Notes under the pieces: generated by a model | The model's database searches: none | Told to the model about the DNA's origin: nothing | What the model saw: the letters and a program-made list of their open reading frames with translations, nothing else | Program-made: the position numbers and the translations under genes | Source of the DNA: an uncultured Collinsella sp. | Lineage (GTDB): Bacteria; Actinomycetota; Coriobacteriia; Coriobacteriales; Coriobacteriaceae | Assembly (NCBI GenBank): GCA_900540895.1 | Contig: UQHV01000004.1 | Location: 1-64,000 of the forward strand | Reading direction: 5' to 3' | DNA length: 64,000 bases | In this document: positions 36,468 to 45,574 of the stretch, piece after piece | Position numbering within the stretch: the stretch's first letter is position 1 | How the letters are laid out: each line of letters opens with the position of its first letter

Positions 36468-36956
36468 AGCTTCTCCAATCGGTTGATGTTCGTGCTGTTT
36501 GTTGATGTGTTGGTTGTCGTGAGTGATGTGCTTGCCGTGGGTGATGTGCTGACGTTGGGGTGCTATGCGGTTTTCAATGAGCCCGTGAGGCAGTTGCTGC
36601 AGGGGCGGGATGGAACGGCCCATGCAAGGCGGAAGGCATCGTGCTCAAAATCGAGACAGCAATGCCCTGGGTGCCTCACATGTGGCAGTTACCTCATTAA
36701 GTTGTCATTGCGTTTGGGGTTGTACTTTGCCGATCTTCCTTCTCTTACACGCTAAAACTCAAACTTCATATGCTCGATCTACTTAAAACCGCAACGGCGG
36801 TCTTTTATCAACTTATATGTCGGAACGCGTCTTTGCAAGTACTTTTTTGTCTTTGCTTCAAATGGGGTGGTTTTGCAACCGTCATACGCGCGCCGTGCGA
36901 ACGTGCCCCGGCTCGGATAAGATAGTGCGCGATAAAAACGATGCAAGGAGGCACAT
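36468..36956. other. Intergenic region with short direct repeats
   Basis: No gene seen. TGATGT occurs four times between 36484 and 36547 at 18-21 bp intervals, in a GT-rich tract directly upstream of the minus-strand unit, resembling iterons or an operator array. ACCGC/GCGGT near 36787 forms a small hairpin. The right end should hold the promoter of the HAD gene. Confidence 0.4.
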
Positions 36957-37799
36957 ATGGCAATTAAAGCCATCGCAATGGATATCGATGGTACGCTCAC
37001 CAACGATCAGAAGGTGATCAGCCCGCGTACGCGCGAAAAGCTGCTCGCGGCGCAGGAGTCGGGCATTAAGCTCATCTTGGCTTCGGGTCGTCCCGCATGG
37101 GGGCTACATGCTCTGGCACAGGAGCTTGACCTCCAAAACCATGACGGTCTGCTAGTCGCTTTCAATGGCGCGCATGTTGTCGACGCTCAGACCGATGAGG
37201 TCCTTTTTGACCAGGCCATGCCAGCTGACGAACTGCACCGTCTGATTGATCACCTGCAAAACTATGATGTGATCCCCATGATCTCGCTCGGGCGCGACCT
37301 GCATGTAGAGGACTCGTATCGCTGCATGATTACACTGCCGGACGGCTCGCAGAAGAATATCGTCAAATACGAGCGCGATGCCTGCGACCTTAAGATCCGC
37401 GAGGTCGAGAGCTTGCATGAGGTCGTGGACACTTATCCCGTAGACAAGCTGCTGACGGCAGGCGATCCGGCCTACCTGCAGGCGCATTACGAGGAGATGT
37501 ATGCGCCCTTTACCCAGACGCTTTCGGGCATGTTTACGGCCGACTGGTACTTTGAGTACACGGCGCCTGGTATCGACAAGGCCCGCGCGCTCGAGGGTGC
37601 CCTGCCCAAGCTCGGCATCGATGCCAGCGAGGTCGTCTCGTTTGGCGACGGCCAGAACGACAAGTCCATGATTGAGTGGGCCGGAACCGGTGTTGCCATG
37701 GGCAACGCCGTCGATGAGGTCAAGGCTGTGGCCCAGATGGTGACCGCCAATAATAACGAAGACGGCATTGCGGTGGCGCTGGATAAGCTGCTGGGTTAG
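36957..37799 (+). CDS. Cof-type HAD-IIB phosphatase
   Basis: 280 residues. Motif I MDIDGTLTND, motif II LASGRP, C2B cap, and motif III/IV in GDGQNDKSMIEWAG. Likely a sugar phosphatase of the Cof/YidA group. AAGGAGG lies 5 nt before the ATG. A strong terminator separates it from the next HAD gene. Confidence 0.92.
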   Translation: MAIKAIAMDIDGTLTNDQKVISPRTREKLLAAQESGIKLILASGRPAWGLHALAQELDLQNHDGLLVAFNGAHVVDAQTDEVLFDQAMPADELHRLIDHLQNYDVIPMISLGRDLHVEDSYRCMITLPDGSQKNIVKYERDACDLKIREVESLHEVVDTYPVDKLLTAGDPAYLQAHYEEMYAPFTQTLSGMFTADWYFEYTAPGIDKARALEGALPKLGIDASEVVSFGDGQNDKSMIEWAGTGVAMGNAVDEVKAVAQMVTANNNEDGIAVALDKLLG

Positions 37800-37821
37800 A
37801 ATCGCCGATAGTGCATGGCTC

Positions 37822-37847
37822 GGGCGTCCGCTTGCGGGCGCCCTTTT
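37822..37847 (+). terminator. Rho-independent terminator
   Basis: GGGCGTCCGC (37822-37831) pairs with GCGGGCGCCC (37834-37843; one G-U pair), followed by TTTT, between the two HAD genes. Confidence 0.85.
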
Positions 37848-37862
37848 GTTAGGGAGGGTGCC

Positions 37863-38522
37863 GTGTCCGCATTTCCGTTCGACGCCGTTATCTTTGACAT
37901 GGACGGCGTCATTGTCGATACCGAGTATTACTACCTGGGCGAGACTGCCGCGTTTGCCAAGGAGCTTGGGCTTAACCTGACTCAAGAGGAGTTGAACGGG
38001 CAGGTTGGTACCTCGCATCAGTTCTTCCTGCGTATGCTGGTCGATTGGTTTGAGCGCGCCGGGAAGGGGCATTTAACTGGCGAGGAAGCGTTGATCCGTT
38101 GGGACGAGTGGGCGCATAAGCGTCCGCGCGACTATCAGGCTTTGATTAACCCAGGCGCCGTGGATACGATTCGAGAGCTGCCGCGCCGTGGCGTTCGCGT
38201 GGCGCTTGCCAGCTCGTCTCCCATGGATAGCATCGAGGAAGTGCTCAATGCGTGCGGGCTGTCGGATGCCTTTGAGTATGTGGTGAGCGGCGAGCAGTTT
38301 AAGGAGAGCAAGCCCGAGCCCGACATCTACCTGCATGCGCTGGACCTGCTGGGGCTGCCCGCGAATCGCTGCTGCTGCGTTGAGGATTCGGTGCCTGGCA
38401 TCACTGCCGGCAAGCGAGCCGGCCTGACAGTTATTGCCAAGCGCGAGGAGCGCTTTGGCTTTAGCCAGGATGCCGCGGACAAGATTATCGACCAGCTGCC
38501 GGAGCTGCTCACGCTTTCTTAG
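37863..38522 (+). CDS. HAD-IA phosphatase / beta-phosphoglucomutase-like
   Basis: 219 residues from a GTG with AGGGAGGG upstream. The catalytic motif is FDMDGVIVDTEYYY, with ALASSSP (motif II), KPEPDIYLHAL (motif III) and CCVEDSVPGITAGKRAG (motif IV), the pattern of sugar phosphatases and phosphoglucomutases. The exact substrate is unknown. A strong terminator follows. Confidence 0.88.
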   Translation: MSAFPFDAVIFDMDGVIVDTEYYYLGETAAFAKELGLNLTQEELNGQVGTSHQFFLRMLVDWFERAGKGHLTGEEALIRWDEWAHKRPRDYQALINPGAVDTIRELPRRGVRVALASSSPMDSIEEVLNACGLSDAFEYVVSGEQFKESKPEPDIYLHALDLLGLPANRCCCVEDSVPGITAGKRAGLTVIAKREERFGFSQDAADKIIDQLPELLTLS

Positions 38523-38605
38523 GAGCGCGGTAGTTGCGCGTTTTTCGGGTCAGATGAGTAAATACCCGACATTTTGGTGCGGCAGCAAGCATACTTTATG
38601 CTAAT

Positions 38606-38646
38606 GCGGGCTTAAGGGCTTGTTGAATGCCCTTAAGCCCGCTTTT
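38606..38646 (+). terminator. Rho-independent terminator
   Basis: A perfect 14-bp stem, GCGGGCTTAAGGGC (38606-38619) against GCCCTTAAGCCCGC (38629-38642), followed by TTTT. Confidence 0.95.
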
Positions 38647-38672
38647 GACTTAATTGGGCTGGGAGAGGGTAT

Positions 38673-39416
38673 ATGCCACCGACTGAAGGACTAACTGACG
38701 GTAAAGCAGCGATACCGCTGTACCAACAGGTTATCGATATCATTAAAAACGAAATCAATTCCGATGCCTACAAGGCGGGCGCGCGGATACCCAACGAATT
38801 CGAATTGGCTGAGAACTATAAAGTTGGCCGCGTTACCGTGCGACGCGCTATTGAGGAGCTCGTCCAGCAGGGCTATCTAACGAAGCGGCAGGGGAAAGGC
38901 ACGTTTGTCAATGCCCCCAAGCTTAAGCGCAAGATTCGCCAGAAGGATGACGTCCAGAGTTTTTCGGACGCATGTCGCGTTAACGGAATGGAACCGGGGG
39001 CGTGTGTCATTTCGAGAAAGATACTGCCGGCGGATTCCACCGAAGCACAGTTCTTTGGTGTTCCCGTTGGAACTGACTTGATTTGCGTTGAGCGCGTGCG
39101 CACTGCCGATGGCGTCCCTGCCATGCTCGAGAACAACATATATGTTTACGAGGACAACGCCTATCTATCAACGGCACCTCTATCTAACCAATCCATTTTT
39201 GAGTTCGTGCGCAACCGGACGGGCCGCACGCCCGCGTTTACCGACCCGTGCACGCTCGAGATCGCGTGCGCGTCGCCCGAGGTCGCTCGACTGTTGGCAG
39301 TTCCCGTTGGCGAGCCCTTGTTTTATATGGAAGCCTTCTTTTTCGATGAGCAGCGGCGGCCGTTTATCATCGGTCGTCAGCGGATCGTTGGGTCTCGCTA
39401 CGTTTTTGACATCTAG
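38673..39416 (+). CDS. GntR/HutC-family regulator (UTRA domain)
   Basis: 247 residues. Winged helix at residues 15-85 (IPLYQQVIDIIKNEI, RIPNEFELAENYKVGRVTVRRAIEELVQQGYL) and a UTRA ligand-binding domain behind it. It stands directly before the sugar-conjugate operon, the position held by frlR in E. coli, and probably senses a phosphorylated intermediate. GGGAGAGGG precedes the ATG. The palindrome at 39570-39592 is its most likely operator. Confidence 0.92.
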   Translation: MPPTEGLTDGKAAIPLYQQVIDIIKNEINSDAYKAGARIPNEFELAENYKVGRVTVRRAIEELVQQGYLTKRQGKGTFVNAPKLKRKIRQKDDVQSFSDACRVNGMEPGACVISRKILPADSTEAQFFGVPVGTDLICVERVRTADGVPAMLENNIYVYEDNAYLSTAPLSNQSIFEFVRNRTGRTPAFTDPCTLEIACASPEVARLLAVPVGEPLFYMEAFFFDEQRRPFIIGRQRIVGSRYVFDI

Positions 39417-39428
39417 GACATTGCGAAT

Positions 39429-39464
39429 GGAAACGCCCGGTGGATCATCTCACCGGGCGTTTCC
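39429..39464 (+). terminator. Terminator of the GntR gene
   Basis: GGAAACGCCCGGTG (39429-39442) pairs perfectly with CACCGGGCGTTTCC (39451-39464) around an 8-nt loop. Only a short T-run, so efficiency is uncertain. Confidence 0.7.
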
Positions 39465-39569
39465 ATACCGTTCACGGCGCAAACGCAACCGTTCAACCGC
39501 GTTGCGGCAATCAGTTTGAAATTATCTTGATGAAGGAAAAAGCTGCTGGTAATCTATGGAACGTCATAG

Positions 39570-39592
39570 AACGTTTGCATTGTGCAAACGTT
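39570..39592 (+). promoter_or_regulatory. Palindromic candidate operator of the conjugate operon
   Basis: Perfect arms AACGTTTGCA and TGCAAACGTT with a TTG centre lie 42 bp upstream of the transporter start. A second partial half-site (GGAACGTCATAGAACG) adjoins it on the left. Binding by the neighbouring GntR/HutC protein is inferred from position and symmetry. Confidence 0.6.
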
Positions 39593-39634
39593 GAAGCGAG
39601 ATGCGATGCAGTCTCGAGTTCTTTGGAGGTATCT

Positions 39635-41098
39635 ATGTCAGATACGAAGGCGAAGAAGACAAACAGACGTTTTAAGTTCAAATTACCGCATGTCTATACG
39701 ATCATGTTCTTGCTGATCGTTGTCTTTGCGGTCCTGACTTGGATCGTTCCCTCTGGTCAGTATCAGCGCAAGACGATTTCGACAGCGGCGGGCGAGCGTG
39801 AAGTCGCCGTTGCTGGAACCTATGAACAGGTCGATAAGAACTACACCGATTCCGAGACCGGCGAGACCATCAATCTGGGCCAGGATATCTTCGCGGTTCT
39901 GCAAGCGCCCACCAAGGGCATCCAGGAGGCTGCCGACGTCGTTGCGTTCGTCTTATTGATTGGCGGATCGTTCGCAATCATCACCAAGACCAACGCTTTG
40001 AATGCCGGCATGAGCCGTGTGATTAAAAAGCTCAAGAACAAGGACATCCTCATCATTCCCATCACGATGACATTGCTGTCCATTTGCGGCACTACGTTTG
40101 GTATGTCTGAGGAAGCCCTGCCGTTCTATGCCATCTTCATTCCCATCATGATGGGTATCGGTTATGACTCGATGACGGCATTCATCATCTGCTTCCTTGG
40201 TCCTAACCTGGGATATTGTGCTTCGACCATCGACCCGTTTAATGTTTTGATCGCCCAAGGCATCATTGGCATCGAGGGTAATCCGCAACTGTGGCTGCGC
40301 GCCGTTTCTTGGGTTATCTTCACTGCCGTCGGTATCGCATGGGCCATGCGCTACGCCATGCGCGTCAAGAAAAACCCCGAGTCGTCCATTGTGTACGAGG
40401 ACGATAAGCTCAAGCGTATTGAGTTTTCCGTGACCGATGCCTCCATCGAGGAAGAGTTCACTATCCGTCAGAAGCTCGTGCTCATCGATTTTGCTTGCGG
40501 TATGGGCATTATCGTCTGGGGTCTTGTTACCCAGGGCTGGTACATGAATGAGATTTCCGCCGTGTTCCTTGGCATGGGCTTGCTTGCCGGTATCCTGGGC
40601 GGTCTTGACCAGCAGACAATCGCAGAGGAGTTCGTTAAGGGTCTCGCCGACTTTGCGTACGCTGCCATCGTTATCGGTATCGCTCGCGGTATTCTGGTCA
40701 TCGCCGAGGGCGGCATGATCATCGACACCATCCTTCAGGCGCTCGCTACCGCGCTCGCCGGCGCACCCGCCGCCGTCTACACCACGTTTATGTATATCGT
40801 CCTTGGCCTGCTCTCTTTGCTGGTTCCCTCGAGCTCTGGACTTGCGGCGCTCACCATGCCCGTCATGGGTCCGCTGACCGAGCTTATGGGCCTCAATCCC
40901 GAGGCAGCCGTCACCGCGCTCCAGTTTGCCAACCAGACCATCAACACCATCAGCCCCGTGGCGGGCATGACGGTCGCCGGTCTTGCCGTGGCTAGGATTT
41001 CGTTTGGCCAATGGTGGAAGACCATTTGGAAGTTCTTCATCTTCATGGTCGTGTTTGGCTTGGTCATTACTGCCATTTCCGGCATGCTTCCGGCGTAG
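39635..41098 (+). CDS. YfcC-family membrane transporter
   Basis: 487 residues, about 12 membrane segments, in the YfcC group of the basic amino-acid/C4-dicarboxylate carrier superfamily. Recognised by the N-terminal LPHVYTIMFLLIVVFAVLTWIVPSGQY segment (shown in two parts: LPHVYTIMFLLI and TWIVPSGQY), SICGTTFGMSEEALPFY and LLVPSSSGLAALTMPVMGPL. A loop of about 40 residues after TM1 is outside. GGAGG lies 5 nt before the ATG. As the first gene of the operon it should import the substrate, which is expected to carry an amino-acid or amide portion. Confidence 0.85.
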   Translation: MSDTKAKKTNRRFKFKLPHVYTIMFLLIVVFAVLTWIVPSGQYQRKTISTAAGEREVAVAGTYEQVDKNYTDSETGETINLGQDIFAVLQAPTKGIQEAADVVAFVLLIGGSFAIITKTNALNAGMSRVIKKLKNKDILIIPITMTLLSICGTTFGMSEEALPFYAIFIPIMMGIGYDSMTAFIICFLGPNLGYCASTIDPFNVLIAQGIIGIEGNPQLWLRAVSWVIFTAVGIAWAMRYAMRVKKNPESSIVYEDDKLKRIEFSVTDASIEEEFTIRQKLVLIDFACGMGIIVWGLVTQGWYMNEISAVFLGMGLLAGILGGLDQQTIAEEFVKGLADFAYAAIVIGIARGILVIAEGGMIIDTILQALATALAGAPAAVYTTFMYIVLGLLSLLVPSSSGLAALTMPVMGPLTELMGLNPEAAVTALQFANQTINTISPVAGMTVAGLAVARISFGQWWKTIWKFFIFMVVFGLVITAISGMLPA

Positions 41099-41107
41099 GT
41101 GGTTGTG

Positions 41108-42691
41108 ATGTCTGATCGTTTGACGGTCCTGACGTCTAAGAGCGTCTTTACCGGTACGGGGGACCTGCCGTTTGAAGGTTTCGTAGCGGTCCGTGGCAAT
41201 CGAATTGAGGCTGTTGGCACCAAGTGTGAGCTAGCTTCGTATTTGACCCAGGCGGACGAGGTAGTTGACCTGGGCGACCGCACCGTCATGCCTGGCCTGA
41301 TCGATGTGCATACCTTCTATACAGGCTGGGCGCTGCGGACGTTGGGGCCTGATCTGTCCGGCATCGCTGATGCCAAAGAGGCCGTGTCGCTCTTGCGTGC
41401 ATGGAAAGAAGATCGTCCGGATTGCGCGGCGGCTTTTGGCCACAACCTACCCGAAACGTTGGCATCGGATGCCGAGAACGCAAATACAGCAGCTGTGTTT
41501 GACGAGTGTTTTGGCGATATCCCCGTCGTCTGCTTTACACCGGGCGCGGATACCTGTGTTCTCAATGCTGCCGCCAGTGCGCGATACGGCTTCACACCCC
41601 AGGCGTGCTATGCCGAGAAGATCTGGCGCATGATGAGCGATTTCCTCGCGCTGCCCGAGGTGCGTGCAGGGTATTCGGACTACATGAGCATGCTTAACGA
41701 ACGCGGCGTTACCGCCATCAAGGAGATGGCGTTTGATGACTACTACGGCTTTGCCGACGAAATGGCTCGCCGTGAGGAATCTGGTGAGCTGACGGTTCGC
41801 GTCTCTATGATGTCGCAGCCGGTGGGTGCCGGTGCAAATCTGGCATATGCCCGCGAGGCACGAGAGCGCTTCCGGGGACCGTTCGTTCGTTTTTCTGGCT
41901 TCAACCGTATGACCGATCGCGGCGTATGGGCGGGGCTTGCCGAGATGATTGACCCCTATGCGGACTCGGCCGATGCGGGCGCTGCCGGTAAGACGGTCGT
42001 CGAGGAGCCAGAGTGGGATCTGATTGAGAACGAGCTGCGTGCAATTGATGCTGACGGCTTCCGATATTCCTTGCATTGCCAGGGCGATGGCGCCGTTCGT
42101 CGCACCGTGGCGCTCTATGCCTCGCTGCCTCGAGACGAGCATGGACGGATGCTTCGCCGCCATGCGATTACCGATCTCGAGAACTCTGACCCGACCGATC
42201 TTGTCGAGTTTGGCAAGTTAGGTGGAATTTGCGAGGTCTATCCGCAGATTCTGACGCTGGACCGGCGCGAGGATTGCCTGTCGATGATGCGTCGACAAAT
42301 TGGCGAGACGCGACTTTTGCACAGCTGGAATCGCCGCGGCATGGAAGATTCCGGATGCACAGTGTGCTGCGGCACGGATCTGCCGCTGCTGATTCCGAGC
42401 CTGGGCGAGTCAATCTACAGCGCGTGCGGCGGATTCTTCGCCGACGGACTGCCCGTGAATGAGGTCAACACGCTGACGCTTGTCGAGCTCTTGCGCGCTT
42501 GGACTGCCGGGGGCGCGTACGACCTGATGCGCGAAGACGAGCTGGGTACGCTCGAGGTTGGCAAGCTTGCCGATATCTGCGTGCTCGATCGGGATGTATT
42601 CGACCTCGATTATCGCGACGCACGCGATCTTGCGGTTGACATGACGATGTCGGACGGACAAATCGTGTTCGATCGAAATAAGGAGGCATAA
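41108..42691 (+). CDS. YtcJ-like amidohydrolase with altered metal motif
   Basis: 527 residues in the amidohydrolase-3 group. The N- and C-terminal beta domain (SVFTGTGDLPFEGFVAVRGNRIEAVG in part) and metal regions YSLHCQGDGAVRR, RRHAITD and CCGTDLPL are present, but the first motif is GLIDVHTF instead of the usual HxH. One metal ligand is therefore missing, so the enzyme may be mononuclear. AGGTGG precedes the ATG, 9 nt after the transporter stop. A role in hydrolysing an amide bond of the imported substrate is inferred. Confidence 0.85.
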   Translation: MSDRLTVLTSKSVFTGTGDLPFEGFVAVRGNRIEAVGTKCELASYLTQADEVVDLGDRTVMPGLIDVHTFYTGWALRTLGPDLSGIADAKEAVSLLRAWKEDRPDCAAAFGHNLPETLASDAENANTAAVFDECFGDIPVVCFTPGADTCVLNAAASARYGFTPQACYAEKIWRMMSDFLALPEVRAGYSDYMSMLNERGVTAIKEMAFDDYYGFADEMARREESGELTVRVSMMSQPVGAGANLAYAREARERFRGPFVRFSGFNRMTDRGVWAGLAEMIDPYADSADAGAAGKTVVEEPEWDLIENELRAIDADGFRYSLHCQGDGAVRRTVALYASLPRDEHGRMLRRHAITDLENSDPTDLVEFGKLGGICEVYPQILTLDRREDCLSMMRRQIGETRLLHSWNRRGMEDSGCTVCCGTDLPLLIPSLGESIYSACGGFFADGLPVNEVNTLTLVELLRAWTAGGAYDLMREDELGTLEVGKLADICVLDRDVFDLDYRDARDLAVDMTMSDGQIVFDRNKEA

Positions 42692-42692
42692 G

Positions 42693-43544
42693 ATGTCTGA
42701 ATCCAAACCGACGCTGCACCGCGAACAGATTGCGGGCATGAATATCCACTACATCATGTGGTCGCTCGATTACTTCCTTGATGTGCAGCAGCGCTTGGGC
42801 TTTGAGTCCATTGAGCTGTGGTGTGCAGAGCCGCATGTGACGCTCGACCACACGGGCTACTTTGAGGCTGAGGTCCTGGCGAAAAAGGCTGCAGACCGTG
42901 GGCTTAGGTATCGTACTCTGTGCCCCGAGAATGTTGTCTATCCTTGGCAGTATTGCGCACGCAAACCGCTGCATGAGCAGCGCAGCCTGGCGTACTTTAA
43001 GCACGGCATTGAGCTTGCCGAGGTACTTGGGTGCGACCGCATGTCCATCAACTCGGGCTGGGGCGACTGGGACGAGGACCGCGAGGAAGCCTGGAAGCGC
43101 AGCCGCGAGCACTTGTCCATTCTGGCGGAGTATGCCGGCGAGCACGGTCTGGTGCTTACGATGGAAAGCCTGCGTCCCGAGGAGAGCAACCTTGTGACGA
43201 CGGTTTCCGATGCGAAGCGCATGATTGACGAGGTCGCGAGCCCGTACTTACAGCCCATGGTTGATACAACCGCGATGGGCGTTGCAGGCGAGACGCTCGA
43301 GGACTGGTTTGCCGCCTTTGGTGATGGGGCAATTCACGAGATGCACTTTATCGACGGTGACCCGTATGGCCATCTGGTGTGGGGCGATGGCAAGCACGAT
43401 ATGGACGCCTTCGTCGCCACACTCAACGCCCATGGTTTCGACGGCATGCTGGGCCAGGAAATCACGGACGGTCGTTACTACGATGACCCGGCGGCGGCAG
43501 ATGCCAAGAACATGGCCGCATTCGAGAAATATCTGATTGACTAA
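42693..43544 (+). CDS. FrlC-like sugar-conjugate epimerase (TIM barrel)
   Basis: 283 residues of the xylose isomerase-like TIM-barrel family. Segments such as GFESIELWCAEPH, YRTLCPENVVYPWQY, LTMESLRPEESNLVTT, PMVDTTAMGV and HEMHFIDGDPYGH follow the pattern of E. coli FrlC, which interconverts psicoselysine and fructoselysine. The metal-binding Glu, Asp, His and Glu are in place. AAGGAGG overlaps the end of the previous gene. Substrate specificity cannot be read from sequence. Confidence 0.85.
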   Translation: MSESKPTLHREQIAGMNIHYIMWSLDYFLDVQQRLGFESIELWCAEPHVTLDHTGYFEAEVLAKKAADRGLRYRTLCPENVVYPWQYCARKPLHEQRSLAYFKHGIELAEVLGCDRMSINSGWGDWDEDREEAWKRSREHLSILAEYAGEHGLVLTMESLRPEESNLVTTVSDAKRMIDEVASPYLQPMVDTTAMGVAGETLEDWFAAFGDGAIHEMHFIDGDPYGHLVWGDGKHDMDAFVATLNAHGFDGMLGQEITDGRYYDDPAAADAKNMAAFEKYLID

Positions 43545-43606
43545 AACAACCATCGGCCACGCAACCAACGTCATTGATTGCGGGCCAAACAAGAAAGGAA
43601 CTGGAT

Positions 43607-44575
43607 ATGAACGCACACGATCTGATCAAAGAGGCAATTGCCGAGAAGGGCAAGTTCGACAGCGTCTACTGGATTGCTTGCGGTGGCTCCATGATCGATT
43701 TGATCCCGGCTCATGAGCTTCTGCAGCGCGAGGCAACCACCTTCACTTCGTATATCTATACGGCTCGCGAGTTCGATATCATGCGTCCGCGTCGTCTGGG
43801 CGAGAAGTCCCTGGTCATCGCTTGTAGCCACAGTGGCAACACCCCCGAGGTCGTCGAGGGCTGCGAGATTGCCCTTGCTGCCGGCGCTACGGTGATCGCC
43901 CAGACCGACAACGCTGGATCCAAGATTGACTCCGGCAAGTGGACCACGTGGGTCTACCCGTGGGGCGAGGGCGTGCCGCAGGCCGAGGTCCCCGCTGGCA
44001 TTTCGCTGTCGCTTGCGGCCGAGCTGCTCGATCAGCAGGAGGGCTACGCCGATCTTGCCGATATGTATGCCGGTATCGCCGAGATGGATAAGATTCTTCC
44101 CCCGGCACGCGAGAAGGTAAATGCCGAGCTGGGCGATCGCTTTGCCAAGCTTTGCCAGGAGCACGAGTTCTTCTACATTCTGGGCAGCGGTCCCAACTTT
44201 AGCCAGACCTACGGTTTCGCTATCTGCTCTCTTATGGAGATGCAGTGGCAGCACTGTAGCTACATCCACTCTGCCGAGTACTTCCACGGCCCCTTCGAGG
44301 CTACTCAGGATGGCGTTTTTTACTTCCTGCAGATGGGCTCCAGCGAGTGCCGTGCTATGGACGAGCGCGCCCTGGCGTTCCTTAAGACGCATACCGATAC
44401 GCTGATGGTGCTCGATGCCAAGGAGTACGGCATGGAAGCCGTGCCGGCGAGCGTCCGTGCCTATCTGGACCCGGTGCTGTTCTACGCCATGAACTGCGAG
44501 CTGCGTGCTGCACGCGGCAAGGTGTTTGATCACGATCCCGATTTCCGTCGCTATATGGGTGTTGTCGAGTACTAG
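43607..44575 (+). CDS. FrlB-like SIS-domain deglycase
   Basis: 322 residues with two SIS domains; the phosphosugar motif SHSGNT is at 74-79 and the second domain contains HSAEYFHGPFEAT. The C-terminus HDPDFRRYMGVVEY closely follows that of E. coli fructoselysine-6-phosphate deglycase FrlB, which releases glucose 6-phosphate and the amine. AAGAAAGGAA precedes the ATG. Together with the FrlC- and FrlD-like neighbours this is the main evidence for Amadori-type catabolism. Confidence 0.85.
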   Translation: MNAHDLIKEAIAEKGKFDSVYWIACGGSMIDLIPAHELLQREATTFTSYIYTAREFDIMRPRRLGEKSLVIACSHSGNTPEVVEGCEIALAAGATVIAQTDNAGSKIDSGKWTTWVYPWGEGVPQAEVPAGISLSLAAELLDQQEGYADLADMYAGIAEMDKILPPAREKVNAELGDRFAKLCQEHEFFYILGSGPNFSQTYGFAICSLMEMQWQHCSYIHSAEYFHGPFEATQDGVFYFLQMGSSECRAMDERALAFLKTHTDTLMVLDAKEYGMEAVPASVRAYLDPVLFYAMNCELRAARGKVFDHDPDFRRYMGVVEY

Positions 44576-44589
44576 AAGGGGCAAAGGCC

Positions 44590-45453
44590 ATGGCATTTAA
44601 CGTTAACGCGCTCGGATTTGGCGACAACGTCGTCGATCGCTACGAGCATATCCACACCATGTATCCCGGCGGCAATGCGGTGAACTTCGCCGTTTATGCC
44701 AAGAAATGCGGTGCCGCACGCTCCGCATACATGGGCATTTTTGGCAATGACGCCGCTGCCGAGCATGTCATTGCAAGCCTCGAGGATGAAGGTATCGAGC
44801 TTGACAAGTGCGAGCAGATGATTGGCGAGAACGGAGCGGCTCGCGTGACCGTCGTCGACGGTGACCGTGTCTTCCTCGGCTCCAACGAGGGCGGTATCCG
44901 TGGCGATGCGCGCTATGTCCTCGATCGCTTTGACCTTTCGTACATGAAGCAGTTCGATGTGGTTCATTCGGGCAACTATTGCTTTACCGAGCGCGAGCTG
45001 CCCAAGCTGAAGGCTGCGGGCGTCACGGTCTCTTTTGACTTTTCGGACGACTCCACCGACGAGTACTACGAGCAGATTGCGCCCTACGTCGATTTCGCTT
45101 TCTTTAGTGCGGCGGATGCCGCGAGTGAGGACGAGATTCGCGAGCGTCTGGCATGGGTGAAGGGCCTGGGTCCGCGTTTTGTGTCGGCTACGGCGGGCGC
45201 CGAGGGCTGCATTGCTTACGACGGCGAGCGTTATTACCGCCAGCTGGCTAAACCGGTAACGGACATGAAGGACACCATGGGGGCGGGCGACTCGTTCCTC
45301 ACCTCGTTTTTGATGTGCTATCTCGATTCCGCCAAGCGCGGTGAGGATGGCGCCGAGGCCATCGAGCGCGCGCTCGACTTTGCTGCCGGGTTTGCCTCGA
45401 CCGTGTGCGGCATGGAAGGTTCTTGGGGCCACGGAGCACCAATCGTCGAATAG
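44590..45453 (+). CDS. FrlD-like PfkB-family kinase 1
   Basis: 287 residues. The substrate loop PGGNAVNFAVYAKKCG, the VSFDFSDDSTDEYY segment, the anion-hole/catalytic motif DTMGAGDSF and the terminal GSWGHG match fructoselysine 6-kinase FrlD. It should phosphorylate the imported conjugate before the SIS enzyme acts. GAAGGGG lies upstream, 14 nt after the deglycase stop. A strong hairpin follows the gene. Confidence 0.87.
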   Translation: MAFNVNALGFGDNVVDRYEHIHTMYPGGNAVNFAVYAKKCGAARSAYMGIFGNDAAAEHVIASLEDEGIELDKCEQMIGENGAARVTVVDGDRVFLGSNEGGIRGDARYVLDRFDLSYMKQFDVVHSGNYCFTERELPKLKAAGVTVSFDFSDDSTDEYYEQIAPYVDFAFFSAADAASEDEIRERLAWVKGLGPRFVSATAGAEGCIAYDGERYYRQLAKPVTDMKDTMGAGDSFLTSFLMCYLDSAKRGEDGAEAIERALDFAAGFASTVCGMEGSWGHGAPIVE

Positions 45454-45523
45454 CTTAAGAAAGCGTACGGCGGTCTGGCTATGAGGCCTTGGACAGCCGA
45501 TGCAAAACAATAAGCGAAACGCG

Positions 45524-45557
45524 AAAAGGGGGCTCGCCATGTGGCGGGTCCCCTTTT
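45524..45557 (+). terminator. Internal terminator between the two kinase genes
   Basis: AAAAGGGG and CGCC (45524-45538) pair with GGCG and CCCCTTTT (45543-45557) around a 4-nt loop, ending in a T-run. It would reduce or split transcription between the first five genes and the distal ones. Confidence 0.75.
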
Positions 45558-45574
45558 GAACATTGGAGAAGACC

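Noticed and set aside
36468..36623. His/Gln-rich N-terminal extension of the 35577-36467 protein
   Set aside because: No ribosome site at 36623; GGAGA lies before ATG 36467. The extension is probably translated repeat DNA.
36453..36755. Plus-strand 100-codon frame
   Set aside because: Consists largely of the GT-rich repeat tract and has no ribosome site.
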